From Bacteroidales bacterium (GTDB lineage Bacteria > Bacteroidota > Bacteroidia > Bacteroidales > UBA10428): DNA of 64,000 bases. Position numbers and translations under genes: made by a program. The first letter of the stretch is position 1, and each line of letters begins with the position of its first letter. Positions 44,049 through 52,742 of the stretch are shown in pieces. The notes below the pieces were generated by a model. It did no database searches, was not told the DNA's origin, and saw only the letters and a program-made list of their open reading frames with translations. The stretch is from contig DATGXG010000029.1 in the NCBI GenBank assembly GCA_035299085.1, positions 18,013 through 82,012 on the forward strand, in the 5' to 3' direction.

Positions 44049-45143
44049 TTATTGCGTTGAACTCAATATTTCCATTAACACCCTTTCATCGGTAGTAAGG
44101 CCTGTTTCATCACTATCAGGATTCACCGGAGCGGTGTTATTAAAACACCCGGCAAGCCGGTTTGTTTCATAAAGCTCTATCAATAAAGGATGAACATAAT
44201 ACTTTTTACATACGGTCCTTGTATTGCCAAGATGCAATGAAACCTTATCAAGAGCAGCTACAATATTCTTTTTGATTTGTGTTTTGGACGTCGCTTCCTC
44301 ATATCCGCGGAATGCCGTAAGCGCCTGCACTGTTCCCGACCATGTGCGGAAATCCTTTGTTGTGAATTCTCCCTCACTTATGTCGCGAATATAATCGTTC
44401 ACCATACCGGAGTCAATCTTCCTGATTTCATTATTTTGATCGATATATTCGAATAATTCCTTTCCGGGAAGATCTTTGCACGCTTTGATAATCCTTGCCA
44501 GCTTCCTGCTTCTGATGCTTATATTGTGACTTACGCCTTTCTTTCCCTTAAATGAGAATCTGAGTTCCGTGCCGTTTATCCGGGCGTGTTTATTTTTGAG
44601 TGTAGTAAGTCCATAAGAACCATAAAGTTTTTCATACGAATCATTACCAACCCTGATGGGCGTGATTTCCATTAGGCTTACAATTGTTGCCAGTATTTTT
44701 TCAGGAGGAAAACCGGGAAGAGAAAGATCTTTCTTAAGCCGTTTCCTGATCCCGGGCAACGCTTTCCCGAAATCAATCATCCTGTAATATTTCGTCTGGT
44801 TTCTTACCATGTTCCAGGCCTGGTGATACTTGTACTGTTTCCTGTTTTTTGAATCGATGCCTGTAGCCTGTAAATGCCCGTTTTCATACGGACAGATCCA
44901 TACACTGGTCCAGGCCGGCGGCAATACCAGTTTTCTTATCCTGGCAAGAATTTCTTCATCGGTTACCTGTTCACCTTTGTAAAAGTAAACAAACTGGTCG
45001 CCTGTTCTTTCGCGGCTGATTCCGGGCTGTTTGTCGCTCACATAGCGTAAATGCACAGCCCTGGCACTTTTTGCAGGATCATTGATGATTTCCTTAATTT
45101 TCTTTAGAGGAAGCTGTTTAGTTTCGGGTATTACGGTTAACAT
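44049..45143 (-). CDS. DNA topoisomerase IB (eukaryotic-like type IB)
   Basis: A 364-residue enzyme relaxing supercoils through a 3'-phosphotyrosyl intermediate. I chose the ATG at 45143, 10 bp after the upstream GH1-like stop; the longer frame starts only with TTG at 45185. It shows YVSDKQPGISRERTGDQFVYFYKG, LPPAWTSVWICPYENGHLQATGID, IRVGNDSYEKLYGSYGLTTLKNKH, TKDFRTWSGTVQAL and the catalytic Tyr region NTRTVCKKYYVHPLL. Bacterial members are often found in stress and repair islands. Cotranscribed with Ku, suggesting a shared role in repair or desiccation tolerance; inferred. Confidence 0.93.
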   Translation of the reverse strand: MLTVIPETKQLPLKKIKEIINDPAKSARAVHLRYVSDKQPGISRERTGDQFVYFYKGEQVTDEEILARIRKLVLPPAWTSVWICPYENGHLQATGIDSKNRKQYKYHQAWNMVRNQTKYYRMIDFGKALPGIRKRLKKDLSLPGFPPEKILATIVSLMEITPIRVGNDSYEKLYGSYGLTTLKNKHARINGTELRFSFKGKKGVSHNISIRSRKLARIIKACKDLPGKELFEYIDQNNEIRKIDSGMVNDYIRDISEGEFTTKDFRTWSGTVQALTAFRGYEEATSKTQIKKNIVAALDKVSLHLGNTRTVCKKYYVHPLLIELYETNRLAGCFNNTAPVNPDSDETGLTTDERVLMEILSSTQ

Positions 45144-45153
45144 ATTGCGGGTT

Positions 45154-46350
45154 TTATAACTGGAGTCCGAATGGTTCTTTTTCAAGGAGCGGCATCCATT
45201 GTTCTATTATTTTTTTATACTGCTTTCCTACAGGCCTGATTTGACGGTTTATATCAAACAGACCCAGCGGATTCACTTTGTTCTTATCCTCCCTGAGTGC
45301 GGTGTCCCAGTCAACCTGGTCAATCAGGCTGTACCAGGTAAACCCCAGGAGCGGTACACCGTCCTGCCTGAGCTGGTATGCATTGGTCCACTGTTTTTTC
45401 AACCATTCAACCGACAAGGGATCGAGCAGGTTAGTTTCGGTATGCATTACCGGAAGGTTATATCTTCTGAAATACTGGTGAGTTATCACATGATAGCCGA
45501 AAATCTCACCTGAAGCTATGGTTGATCCGTCCTCTCTGACAAGATGTTCGTTAGTTATATAATAATCATTTCCCATAATGCACCGCACCTTGCTGGCATT
45601 ATCCATGAACCACTGGTATTCACTTTTTGTCATGCCGTTTTCAAGGAGGTATTCATACATCGGCACACTTATGGGAGACCCGTAAACCAGGTCGAGTGAA
45701 AGAAAGCGCTTTTCATTCAGAAGTTTGGCCAGGTCCCTGCATGACGGATCTTCAGGATGAAAATATTCCGCCGATTCGCTCTGGATAAAAACAGCATCTG
45801 GCCTCAATTTCAATATAGCCTGTGTGGCCAGTATATTCGCTTTGCACAAATGTTTCAGCGCGGTTACAAAATGCCTGTCATCGGCAAGGCGTTCATTCCA
45901 CCAGCCATACTGTGCCGAAAACATGGCAGCAATAAATATCTCGTTGATGGGTGTATAGAACCGGCACCACGAATAGCGTTTTGCAAATTCAATGGCATAT
46001 TCCATAAAGTGTACAGGGAAATCAGGATTCTGAAAATTTCCAAGCCAGTCGGGTACACCAAAGTGACAGAGATCGACAATAGGTGTGATTTCCATTTCTT
46101 TAAGCGCATTGAACGTTTCATCGGTAAACGACCAGTCATATTGTCCTTGAGCCGGATTTACCGAGAAATAGGGAGGACCATATCTCAGGAAATTAATCCC
46201 CATGCTTTTTGTCAATTCAAAATCGGTTTTCCACAACTTGTAATGATTCGACTTCTCCATTTCATCCACCCTCTTCCTGGTTCCATCAGGCAACTGTATG
46301 GTCGGATAACTGTTTTCAATGCCGGTGGCAAACATGAATTTCCTGGGCAT
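45154..46350 (-). CDS. GH1-like family 1 glycosylhydrolase
   Basis: A 398-residue (beta/alpha)8-barrel protein from the ATG at 46350 (MPRKFMFATGIENSYP); a GTG 9 bp upstream is possible. Glycosidase clan A features: acid/base candidate E137 in FYTPINEIFIA (GH1 T-x-NEP position) and nucleophile candidate E305 in LPVMHTETNL. WRYGPPYFSV-like and CHFGVPDWLGNF follow the GH1 plan, but the protein is about 60 residues shorter than a standard GH1. No signal peptide, so cytoplasmic. Its neighbour is a paralogous GH1 domain fused to an RmlD-like domain, which suggests both work on one nucleotide-sugar-derived glycan. Confidence 0.82.
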   Translation of the reverse strand: MPRKFMFATGIENSYPTIQLPDGTRKRVDEMEKSNHYKLWKTDFELTKSMGINFLRYGPPYFSVNPAQGQYDWSFTDETFNALKEMEITPIVDLCHFGVPDWLGNFQNPDFPVHFMEYAIEFAKRYSWCRFYTPINEIFIAAMFSAQYGWWNERLADDRHFVTALKHLCKANILATQAILKLRPDAVFIQSESAEYFHPEDPSCRDLAKLLNEKRFLSLDLVYGSPISVPMYEYLLENGMTKSEYQWFMDNASKVRCIMGNDYYITNEHLVREDGSTIASGEIFGYHVITHQYFRRYNLPVMHTETNLLDPLSVEWLKKQWTNAYQLRQDGVPLLGFTWYSLIDQVDWDTALREDKNKVNPLGLFDINRQIRPVGKQYKKIIEQWMPLLEKEPFGLQL

Positions 46351-46388
46351 ATTCAGCACATTTTAATGGTTATTTTCAGATAATGTCA

Positions 46389-48560
46389 TCAGGGTATAAC
46401 CATCAACTCATTAAGATAGTTCTCCAGGGCCACAGATAATGGCGAAAGCGATATGCCTTTTGAGTTGGAAAGCACCGAATAGTGCGGCCTTTCTGCGGCA
46501 TATCCGAATCTGCGTGTAGGTATTCCCACCAGATTTCGGTCGTTTTTACCTGCCATTTCAAAGGCCATCTTCACAAACTGGTAAAAAGAAATTTCTTCTT
46601 CGTTTGACAGGTGCCAGATTCCGGATTCGCCGTCGATCATCAGATCAAGCGCAGTATTGACAAGATCGGCCACGTAAGTGGGTGAAAAGATGATGTCGCT
46701 TGGAAAATAGATTTCCTGCGATTTTTCTGAACCGGATCGGATGAGTTTCATCAGCATGTCATCCGCATACCATGGATTGTAAAATGCGCTGCTCCTGATA
46801 ATGAGAGCATCCGGATTCACCATCATAATAATCTCCTCCGCCTTTCTTTTTGATTGGCCGAAAATATTCAGCGGTGCCGGCTTGTCGGTTTCGAGGTACG
46901 GATTTCTTTTTTTCCCGTTGAATACCTGGTCTGACGAAAAGGTCAGCAGTTTTATGCCCAAACTATGACAAATATTAGCCAGCATGGCCGGTCCGAGTGT
47001 ATTTATCTTATAGCAGGTCATCGGGTCCTTTTCGGCTTCATCAATCTTTGAAAACCCGATGGTGTTAATCACAGCCCAGGGTTTAAAATGTTCTATTATT
47101 TTTTCAATCGACTGTTGTGAGGTTATTTCAAATTCAGGACGATGGACCATACGATGCACAAGTCCCCTTGTGTGACATATCCTGGTGAACGCATTGCCCA
47201 GAGAGCCGGTTGAGCCAAGAATGAGCAGGGGAGCCATCTGATCGTTTCCCACAGGCTTAAAAGATCTTTCGCGAACTCCGTAAACTTTTCTTATGTCTCT
47301 TCGCCACCATCCGGGCACCTGCATAAGTCGTCCGGCAAAACTCCTGTTGAAGTTCAGTGATTTTACCATACCGGCAAGGGCTGTTGCACGGGGTTCTCCC
47401 GATCTCACATCGTAGATTCCCGATTCATACTGCCTGTTTGTGTTTTGCAAAAGGGTATTCCAATCAAAACTTCCAAGAAATGACCATGTTGTAATAGCCC
47501 TGAAATCGATTTTTTCCTGTTTGAGTGTAAGGGCAATGCCATAGATCTCATGCAACCACCTCATCTGTTCTTCGCGGGTACAAGCCAGGTGTACTTCGGT
47601 CAACGCAAGGGGCAGTTTATACCGTTCCCACGCCTCCCTGAGTAAACCGGCAGGGTCAATCTGAACATCAGGCACCCTCACTGCTTCCACATCGGCATAT
47701 GCATGCCTGCCGTTTCCGCCATGCAAAACTTCAGGAAAATTCTCAAGCCTGTGATCCAGGAACCGCTCACTGCTCAGGTAATAATTGAAACCACAAACGG
47801 CAGGTTCAACCGCGTTTTCTATGAAAAATTCAAGGTCCTGTTCTGCAATACCGCATCCGGTAACAAAACGCCACAAAGGATGATCACGATTAAAACGGCC
47901 TGTAAGCATGTCATAGGTGAGCCACCTTCTTTCATTTTCAAAATCGGCCTGATATTTCAGAAGTTCAGTGCTGTGAACTTTACACAAATCCTCTGTCTGG
48001 ATTAACCGGGCATCGGGATTATTTCGCTGAACAGCCTTCATGGCAAGGACAACACCTTTCAGTTCGTTGACCAGTATTTGCAGAAATGCCGAATCGTTTT
48101 TAAGATGCGGGTACCACAGTCCGTAAAGCCCTGAGAAACGCGCAGTTGTCAGGGGTTCATTCACCGGCGTATAAAACCGGATATGCGGGTAACGTGCCGA
48201 AATGTCTCCGGCATAGGACGCAAGTAATTCGGGGAAAGCAGGATCCATGAGGTTTGTAAAAAAAGGCCCGCTGCCATGATGAACCAGGCCTGCCACCGGA
48301 TCAATGTTTAATTGCGATAAACGGTTCAGCCTTTGATCATGCAGCCTGAGAAAGCCTTCCTTATCATTCGCGTATTTTTCCCATAGCAGAGGATAACGTA
48401 TCGTCCTGATTCCCAAATCGGCAAAAAGCCGGAAATCATCCAAACGTTTCTCATGTCCTGAAAATTCAATCTGATCATGAACCTGATCGTTTATCCGTAC
48501 AACAGTACATTCCACACCGCCCCAAATTTCGGGGCGATTATTATTTTCCGACGACTCCAA
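46389..48560 (-). CDS. GH1-like glycosidase fused to an RmlD-like sugar-nucleotide reductase domain
   Basis: A 723-residue fusion starting with TTG at 48560 (no in-frame ATG precedes the conserved RPEIWGGVECTVVRIND). Residues 10-400 are a GH1-like barrel with FYTPVNEPLTTARF (acid/base Glu) and LPLALTEVHLA (nucleophile Glu). Residues about 440-720 are an NAD(P)-binding extended-SDR domain like dTDP-4-dehydrorhamnose reductase: LILGSTGSLGNAF, INTIGFSKIDEAEKDP, KINTLGPAMLANIC, FSSDQVFNG. The catalytic Y-x-x-x-K reads F567-G-Q-S-K571, so the active-site Tyr is Phe. Sixteen bp after the glycosyltransferase gene. Reductase activity is doubtful; substrate unknown. Confidence 0.85.
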   Translation of the reverse strand: MESSENNNRPEIWGGVECTVVRINDQVHDQIEFSGHEKRLDDFRLFADLGIRTIRYPLLWEKYANDKEGFLRLHDQRLNRLSQLNIDPVAGLVHHGSGPFFTNLMDPAFPELLASYAGDISARYPHIRFYTPVNEPLTTARFSGLYGLWYPHLKNDSAFLQILVNELKGVVLAMKAVQRNNPDARLIQTEDLCKVHSTELLKYQADFENERRWLTYDMLTGRFNRDHPLWRFVTGCGIAEQDLEFFIENAVEPAVCGFNYYLSSERFLDHRLENFPEVLHGGNGRHAYADVEAVRVPDVQIDPAGLLREAWERYKLPLALTEVHLACTREEQMRWLHEIYGIALTLKQEKIDFRAITTWSFLGSFDWNTLLQNTNRQYESGIYDVRSGEPRATALAGMVKSLNFNRSFAGRLMQVPGWWRRDIRKVYGVRERSFKPVGNDQMAPLLILGSTGSLGNAFTRICHTRGLVHRMVHRPEFEITSQQSIEKIIEHFKPWAVINTIGFSKIDEAEKDPMTCYKINTLGPAMLANICHSLGIKLLTFSSDQVFNGKKRNPYLETDKPAPLNIFGQSKRKAEEIIMMVNPDALIIRSSAFYNPWYADDMLMKLIRSGSEKSQEIYFPSDIIFSPTYVADLVNTALDLMIDGESGIWHLSNEEEISFYQFVKMAFEMAGKNDRNLVGIPTRRFGYAAERPHYSVLSNSKGISLSPLSVALENYLNELMVIP

Positions 48561-48575
48561 AACGTAATCATTTAG

Positions 48576-49862
48576 TTAACGAATTCTTATTTTAAGTTCC
48601 TGGCTGACTGTGTCATCGACAGGCAGACTGCCTGAAACTAATTTGTGTGATCTGTTATGGAGGGTTTCTTTTCGTTCAAGCGTTTCCTGGATGATCTTCT
48701 TCATTCCTGAAAAAGTATTATCCCATGAATTGCCACTCAGGAATTCTCTGACTCTGGAGCGCCAGTTTTTATTGTTTTTTTGAATCATTGCCCTGTTGAT
48801 TGCCGAAACGAATTCGTCGGCAGTGTCGGCAATATGAACCAATCCGTTTTTTCCGTATGGATTGACTACATCATTGATGGATGTGGAAATTACGGGTTTA
48901 TAAGCGCAAAGGTATTCGGGCGTTTTGGTCGGACTGATAAACCGGGTGCTTTCATTTTTGGCAAACGGCATGAGGGCAACATCCCAGTATGCCAGGTATG
49001 AAGGCAGTTCGGAATATCTTTTTGGTCCGAGATAGTGTATATTCGGATTATCAGGCAAGTCGCGGGGATCAATTTTTACGACCGGTCCGATCATGATGAA
49101 ATGAAAATCGGGCATTTTTTCGGATAATTCCCTGATAAGTTCAATATCCATTCTTTCATCAATCACTCCATAAAATCCGGCCCTGGGATGAGGAATACCC
49201 GCCTGGTCTGCAGGATCGTCGCATTTATTTCCGGTTTCGAAATGCGCCTTATCAATGCTGCTGGGGAAAGGATAAATATTGAAATGTTTCGTTTTTTTAT
49301 ATTCATATAAACTGTGCCCCCCCGTAAAAACCACATCGGCCATGCCCATCAGCATGCTTTCATACTGAAGCATGCGAGGGTGAGCGCCTTTGAAACACGA
49401 GAGCTCGTCCATGCAATCATATACTACCATAAGAGGCTTAAGATGCCTGCTGAAAGGCAAAGACATGGGTGTCAGGTACCAGAGCAGGTAATCCTCCACC
49501 TGGTTGAGCCGTATGAATGAATCCACGAAATCCTTAAGGATTCCGGAAACCTGTACTTCATTATATCCTGATCTGAGATGCGGAGTAAGAACATATATAT
49601 TTTTAAATTCCGTGTTCGTTTTAATTTCAAGGAAATTATCCTCATTTGAAAAAACAGGTTCTTCAAAATAAAACACTCTGATATCTTTTGACCACCTTGT
49701 AAGTAAATGCTGTGGCCTCTGGAAAACAAAGTCCCAGCGAAGATGAGAGAAGCAGATAAGATCCCGGATTTTATTGGGGACCAGGTTGTTGATCGGATTC
49801 AGCACGATTTCACTGCCTTTTTTCTGCAGTGTTCGGCCATTATTGTTTTTGGTATATTTCAT
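48576..49862 (-). CDS. Glycosyltransferase, GT-B fold (family 1/4-like)
   Basis: A 428-residue cytoplasmic glycosyltransferase. The N-terminal half has FSHLRWDFVFQRPQHLLTRW, RVFYFEEPVF and YDCMDELSCF; the C-terminal donor-binding half has FYGVIDERMDIELIRELSEKMPDFHFIMIGP, YLGPKRYSELPSYLAYWDVALMPFAKNESTRFISPTKTPEYLCAYKPVIS, containing the E-x7-E-like segment of GT-B enzymes (SPTKTPEYLCAYKPV). With UDP-galactopyranose mutase next door it may transfer galactofuranose. The start ATG at 49862 is followed upstream by heptamer repeats that occupy its leader. Confidence 0.85.
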   Translation of the reverse strand: MKYTKNNNGRTLQKKGSEIVLNPINNLVPNKIRDLICFSHLRWDFVFQRPQHLLTRWSKDIRVFYFEEPVFSNEDNFLEIKTNTEFKNIYVLTPHLRSGYNEVQVSGILKDFVDSFIRLNQVEDYLLWYLTPMSLPFSRHLKPLMVVYDCMDELSCFKGAHPRMLQYESMLMGMADVVFTGGHSLYEYKKTKHFNIYPFPSSIDKAHFETGNKCDDPADQAGIPHPRAGFYGVIDERMDIELIRELSEKMPDFHFIMIGPVVKIDPRDLPDNPNIHYLGPKRYSELPSYLAYWDVALMPFAKNESTRFISPTKTPEYLCAYKPVISTSINDVVNPYGKNGLVHIADTADEFVSAINRAMIQKNNKNWRSRVREFLSGNSWDNTFSGMKKIIQETLERKETLHNRSHKLVSGSLPVDDTVSQELKIRIR

Positions 49863-49871
49863 AAAACTGTT

Positions 49872-49995
49872 ATTAGTGATTAGTGATTAGTGATTAGTGA
49901 TTAGTGATTAGTGATTAGTGACTGGTGACTGGTGACTGGTGAACCGAATACCGAATACCGAATACCGAATACCGAATACCGAATACCGAATTCCG
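49872..49995. repeat. Compound heptamer satellite between glycosyltransferase and glf
   Basis: Three adjacent tandem arrays, all with a 7-base period: ATTAGTG x7 (49872-49920), ACTGGTG x3 (49921-49941), and AATACCG x6 plus one AATTCCG (49947-49995). The arrays start 10 bases from the glycosyltransferase start (minus strand) and so make up its leader. Confidence 0.95.
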
Positions 49996-50018
49996 ATTAC
50001 CCTTCGACGGTGACACCA

Positions 50019-51188
50019 TCATGCGGCATCCGTCTTAATATATCCGCGGGTTGCTTCGGCTTCAAGCTGATCATACATGTTCAGTGCATAATTAATTGTA
50101 TCATGCATGTCGAAGTATTTATACTCACCGAGTCTTCCGCTTATAATTACATTTTTTAAACGGCTTGTTTCTTCGCGGTATTTAAGGATCAGATTCTGAT
50201 TCCTTTCATCATTGATGGGATAGTATGGATTGGTTCCGTCATCAAGTTTTGAATATTCCTTGATGATCAGTGTCTTATCCGTCGGGTAATCGGTCCTTTC
50301 GGGATGAAGATGCCTTGGTTCATGAATTCGTGTATAAGGTGTTTCAAGGTCGGCATAATTCATTACCGATGTTCCCTGGTAATCCTCATAGGGCTTCACT
50401 TCCCGTTCAAATTTAAGTGTCCTGTATTCCAGCCGTCCGTATTTATAATTAAAGAACTGATCGATCGGACCACTGTAAATGAGTTTAACATCAGGATCAA
50501 TTGAATCTTTTATTTTAAAATAATCAAGGTTGAGTTTTACTTCAATATTCTTTGATTTTAAGAGTTTTTCAAAAATAGCACCGTAGCCGTTCAGCGGTAT
50601 GCCCTGCCAACGACTGTAATAATAACTTTCGTTATAGTTCTTTCTGAAAGGAAGTCTTTTCAGAATACTCTCCGGCATATCCTTAGGGTCTTTCTGCCAT
50701 TGCTTAACCGTATAACCTTTTATGAATGCCTCATACAAAGGTCTACCGATCATGGATACCGCTTTCTCTTCAAAATTCCGCGGCTGGCCGATACGTTCGC
50801 GCTTTATTTCCTTAGAAAGAAAGTCGTCCACTTCAAACGGCCGCAAGTTCAACCCGTAGAAACTATTAATCGTTTCAAGGTTAATGGGCATCTGGTAAGT
50901 TTTGCCCCTGTAGGTAGTCAGAACCTGGTGATAGTAATTGTTGAATTCTGTAAACTGGTTGATGTATTTCCATACACGTTCATTTGAGGTGTGAAATATA
51001 TGTGTGCCATAAAGATGATAGTGAATACCGGTTTCCTTGTCCTCGGCTGAATAACAATTTCCGCCTGTGTGATTTCGTTTTTCAATGATCAGCACTTTTT
51101 CCTTAAGTCCGTTTGCTATTCTTTCTGCCAGGACTGATCCAAAGAAACCGCTTCCCACAATAACATACTTAACTCCCTTAATATCCAT
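50019..51188 (-). CDS. glf: UDP-galactopyranose mutase
   Basis: Flavoenzyme converting UDP-galactopyranose to UDP-galactofuranose. I chose the ATG at 51188 (MDIKGVKYVIVG); the longer frame starts with TTG. The 389-residue protein shows the FAD dinucleotide-binding motif VGSGFFGSVLAE, IEKRNHTGGNCYS, GIHYHLYGTHIFHTSNE, TYQMPINLETIN, YEAFIKGYTVKQW, LPFRKNYNESYYYSRWQGIPLNGYG and the C-terminal GRLGEYKYFDMHDTINYAL, all conserved in Glf. It implies that the cell makes galactofuranose-containing surface glycans. Confidence 0.96.
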   Translation of the reverse strand: MDIKGVKYVIVGSGFFGSVLAERIANGLKEKVLIIEKRNHTGGNCYSAEDKETGIHYHLYGTHIFHTSNERVWKYINQFTEFNNYYHQVLTTYRGKTYQMPINLETINSFYGLNLRPFEVDDFLSKEIKRERIGQPRNFEEKAVSMIGRPLYEAFIKGYTVKQWQKDPKDMPESILKRLPFRKNYNESYYYSRWQGIPLNGYGAIFEKLLKSKNIEVKLNLDYFKIKDSIDPDVKLIYSGPIDQFFNYKYGRLEYRTLKFEREVKPYEDYQGTSVMNYADLETPYTRIHEPRHLHPERTDYPTDKTLIIKEYSKLDDGTNPYYPINDERNQNLILKYREETSRLKNVIISGRLGEYKYFDMHDTINYALNMYDQLEAEATRGYIKTDAA

Positions 51189-51209
51189 AACTGTTTTATT
51201 TATTAACAA

Positions 51210-51381
51210 TCCTGTAACCCTTTTGGTTCAAGGCCTCCAGGCCTTTTTAAACTTCTTAAATCTTAAATCGGTGTTCGGTGTTCGATGTTGATATCAGCAT
51301 TTAAGTAATAAGGTTTTTAGGCCTAAGAGATTGTGGGACCCATACGACCTATGGGACCCATGGGACCGAAGGCATCCGGCA
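51210..51381. other. Intergenic region with palindrome and nonamer repeats
   Basis: Contains a tight palindrome AAGGCCT-CC-AGGCCTT at 51230-51245, followed by TTT on the plus strand only (thus not in the direction of the flanking genes), and a run of 9-base units GGGACCCAT / ACGACCTAT / GGGACCCAT / GGGACCGAA at about 51336-51371. No gene is seen. Confidence 0.6.
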
Positions 51382-52602
51382 TCACTTCTTCTTCTCTTCC
51401 TTCTTCTCTTCCTTCTTCTCCTCTTTCTTCTCTTCCTTCTTCTTGTCGTCTTTGCCGCCGAAGACTTTTTCAAGGAATGTTTTCTTGCCTTCGGCATCCA
51501 GGTGGTTTATGTTAATTGAGTTCTCAATAGTTGGACGAAGGGCCTGGACAAATGCATTCCTCAGAACATAATGAATAGCATCGTAAATATTGGCGTCAGC
51601 TTTCTTGAATTCACCGTTAACGGGTATTTTGGTAGCCACCTTATCGGTTTTAGGATTTTCAAGTATTTTCATTGAAGTACCCACCAATATCTCCCAAAGC
51701 CGCTGGCCGAGGTCCTTATCCTCTTTATCTTTCTTTACTTCAAAATCTTTGATGAAGGGTTTCACATAACCGCCGAACTTTCCTTCCTTTCCGGCAAATT
51801 CACCATACAGGTTAAAAGTCCCTTTTTTCACCATAAAGTTGCCGTACTGCCTGAACATCTCATTGAATTTGGTAAGATCCACATTCTTAACTTCGGTTTT
51901 CATATCGAATGTTGGTTCTTTCTTCAGGGGATTCAAATCGACATCCAGGTTAAAGTTTCCTTCGTACATATTTGCTCCTGCCCAAACATGTGCCGGTAGT
52001 GCTTTATCCTCATTTTCAATATTGCTCAGGTTGGTTGCAGTAACATTGAAATTCTGCATTGAAACTTTGATTTCAGGCTTTTTACTTTCATCAATATAAT
52101 GCAACTGGCCGTCACGGATCTCGAAGCGGTTTATAGAGAATGGCACCAGTTTATCAAGCAATTCCTTGAAGTCCATTGTATCCTGCTTGATTTCTTTATC
52201 TTTCTGTATTTCGTATGTGAAGTTTACGACTGGTTCGGTAACAATAATCTTTGCTGCCAGTTTCCCTTTCATCAGAGAAGGCCAGTCAAGTGTAAGATCC
52301 ATCCGCGGAACCATAACCACGGGAATTGAATCCTTTTTCCCGTTTTCATCTTTCTTATGCATTACAAAATTATCCACAGCGTATGTGCCGCGGATCACAT
52401 GGAGTTCAATATCTTTTATATTCCCCGTGTATTCTCTTAAGTCATGAAGCTGCCTGTTAGCGTATTTCAGCACAAAAACAGGTAACAGCATGCCTATAAT
52501 GACAAACAGGAGAACTACAGACAGCAGAACAATGAGCCATGTTTTGCGCTTTTTCCTCTTTGGCCTGAATGTGCTGTCTTTATGATCATAACGGTTTTCC
52601 AT
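51382..52602 (-). CDS. DUF748/AsmA-like membrane-anchored protein with charged tail
   Basis: A 406-residue protein with a cytoplasmic basic start (RPKRKKRKT), one transmembrane helix (about 24-46) and a periplasmic region that matches the DUF748 pattern: GTYAVDNFVMHKKDENGKKDSIPVVMVPRMDLTLDWPSL, LDKLVPFSINRFEIRDGQLHYID and LTKFNEMFRQYGNFMVKKGTF. DUF748 proteins resemble AsmA/TamB lipid-transport bridges. The last 17 residues are a KKEEKKEE tail of low complexity, encoded by a polypurine stretch. Function in envelope maintenance is inferred. Confidence 0.8.
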   Translation of the reverse strand: MENRYDHKDSTFRPKRKKRKTWLIVLLSVVLLFVIIGMLLPVFVLKYANRQLHDLREYTGNIKDIELHVIRGTYAVDNFVMHKKDENGKKDSIPVVMVPRMDLTLDWPSLMKGKLAAKIIVTEPVVNFTYEIQKDKEIKQDTMDFKELLDKLVPFSINRFEIRDGQLHYIDESKKPEIKVSMQNFNVTATNLSNIENEDKALPAHVWAGANMYEGNFNLDVDLNPLKKEPTFDMKTEVKNVDLTKFNEMFRQYGNFMVKKGTFNLYGEFAGKEGKFGGYVKPFIKDFEVKKDKEDKDLGQRLWEILVGTSMKILENPKTDKVATKIPVNGEFKKADANIYDAIHYVLRNAFVQALRPTIENSININHLDAEGKKTFLEKVFGGKDDKKKEEKKEEKKEEKKEEKKK

Positions 52603-52742
52603 CAGAATTTTTCCGGAATGCGCATAAAATCATGCCAATTATGCATTTCAGGCCAAACCAGACCATTCACAAAAAGCTCAGGAAATGAAATGTGTACAGA
52701 ATACCACAAAAAGAAGAACCGGTGTGGCGTATTTTACACAAA

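Noticed and set aside
45144..45185. TTG start for topoisomerase IB overlapping the GH1-like gene
   Set aside because: An ATG at 45143 gives a normal 10-bp gap, and the extra residues are not part of the recognised domain.
49872..49995. CRISPR array
   Set aside because: Repeats are 7 bases with no spacers, and no cas genes are nearby; it is a simple tandem satellite.
49932..50159. Small plus-strand gene over the heptamer array and glf end
   Set aside because: Its N-terminus is a repeat translation (NTEYRIP units) and the rest is antisense to glf; no sign of real coding.
51331..51519. Plus-strand leucine/serine-rich peptides at the DUF748 gene end
   Set aside because: They are antisense readings of the polypurine KKEE tail and the nonamer repeat.
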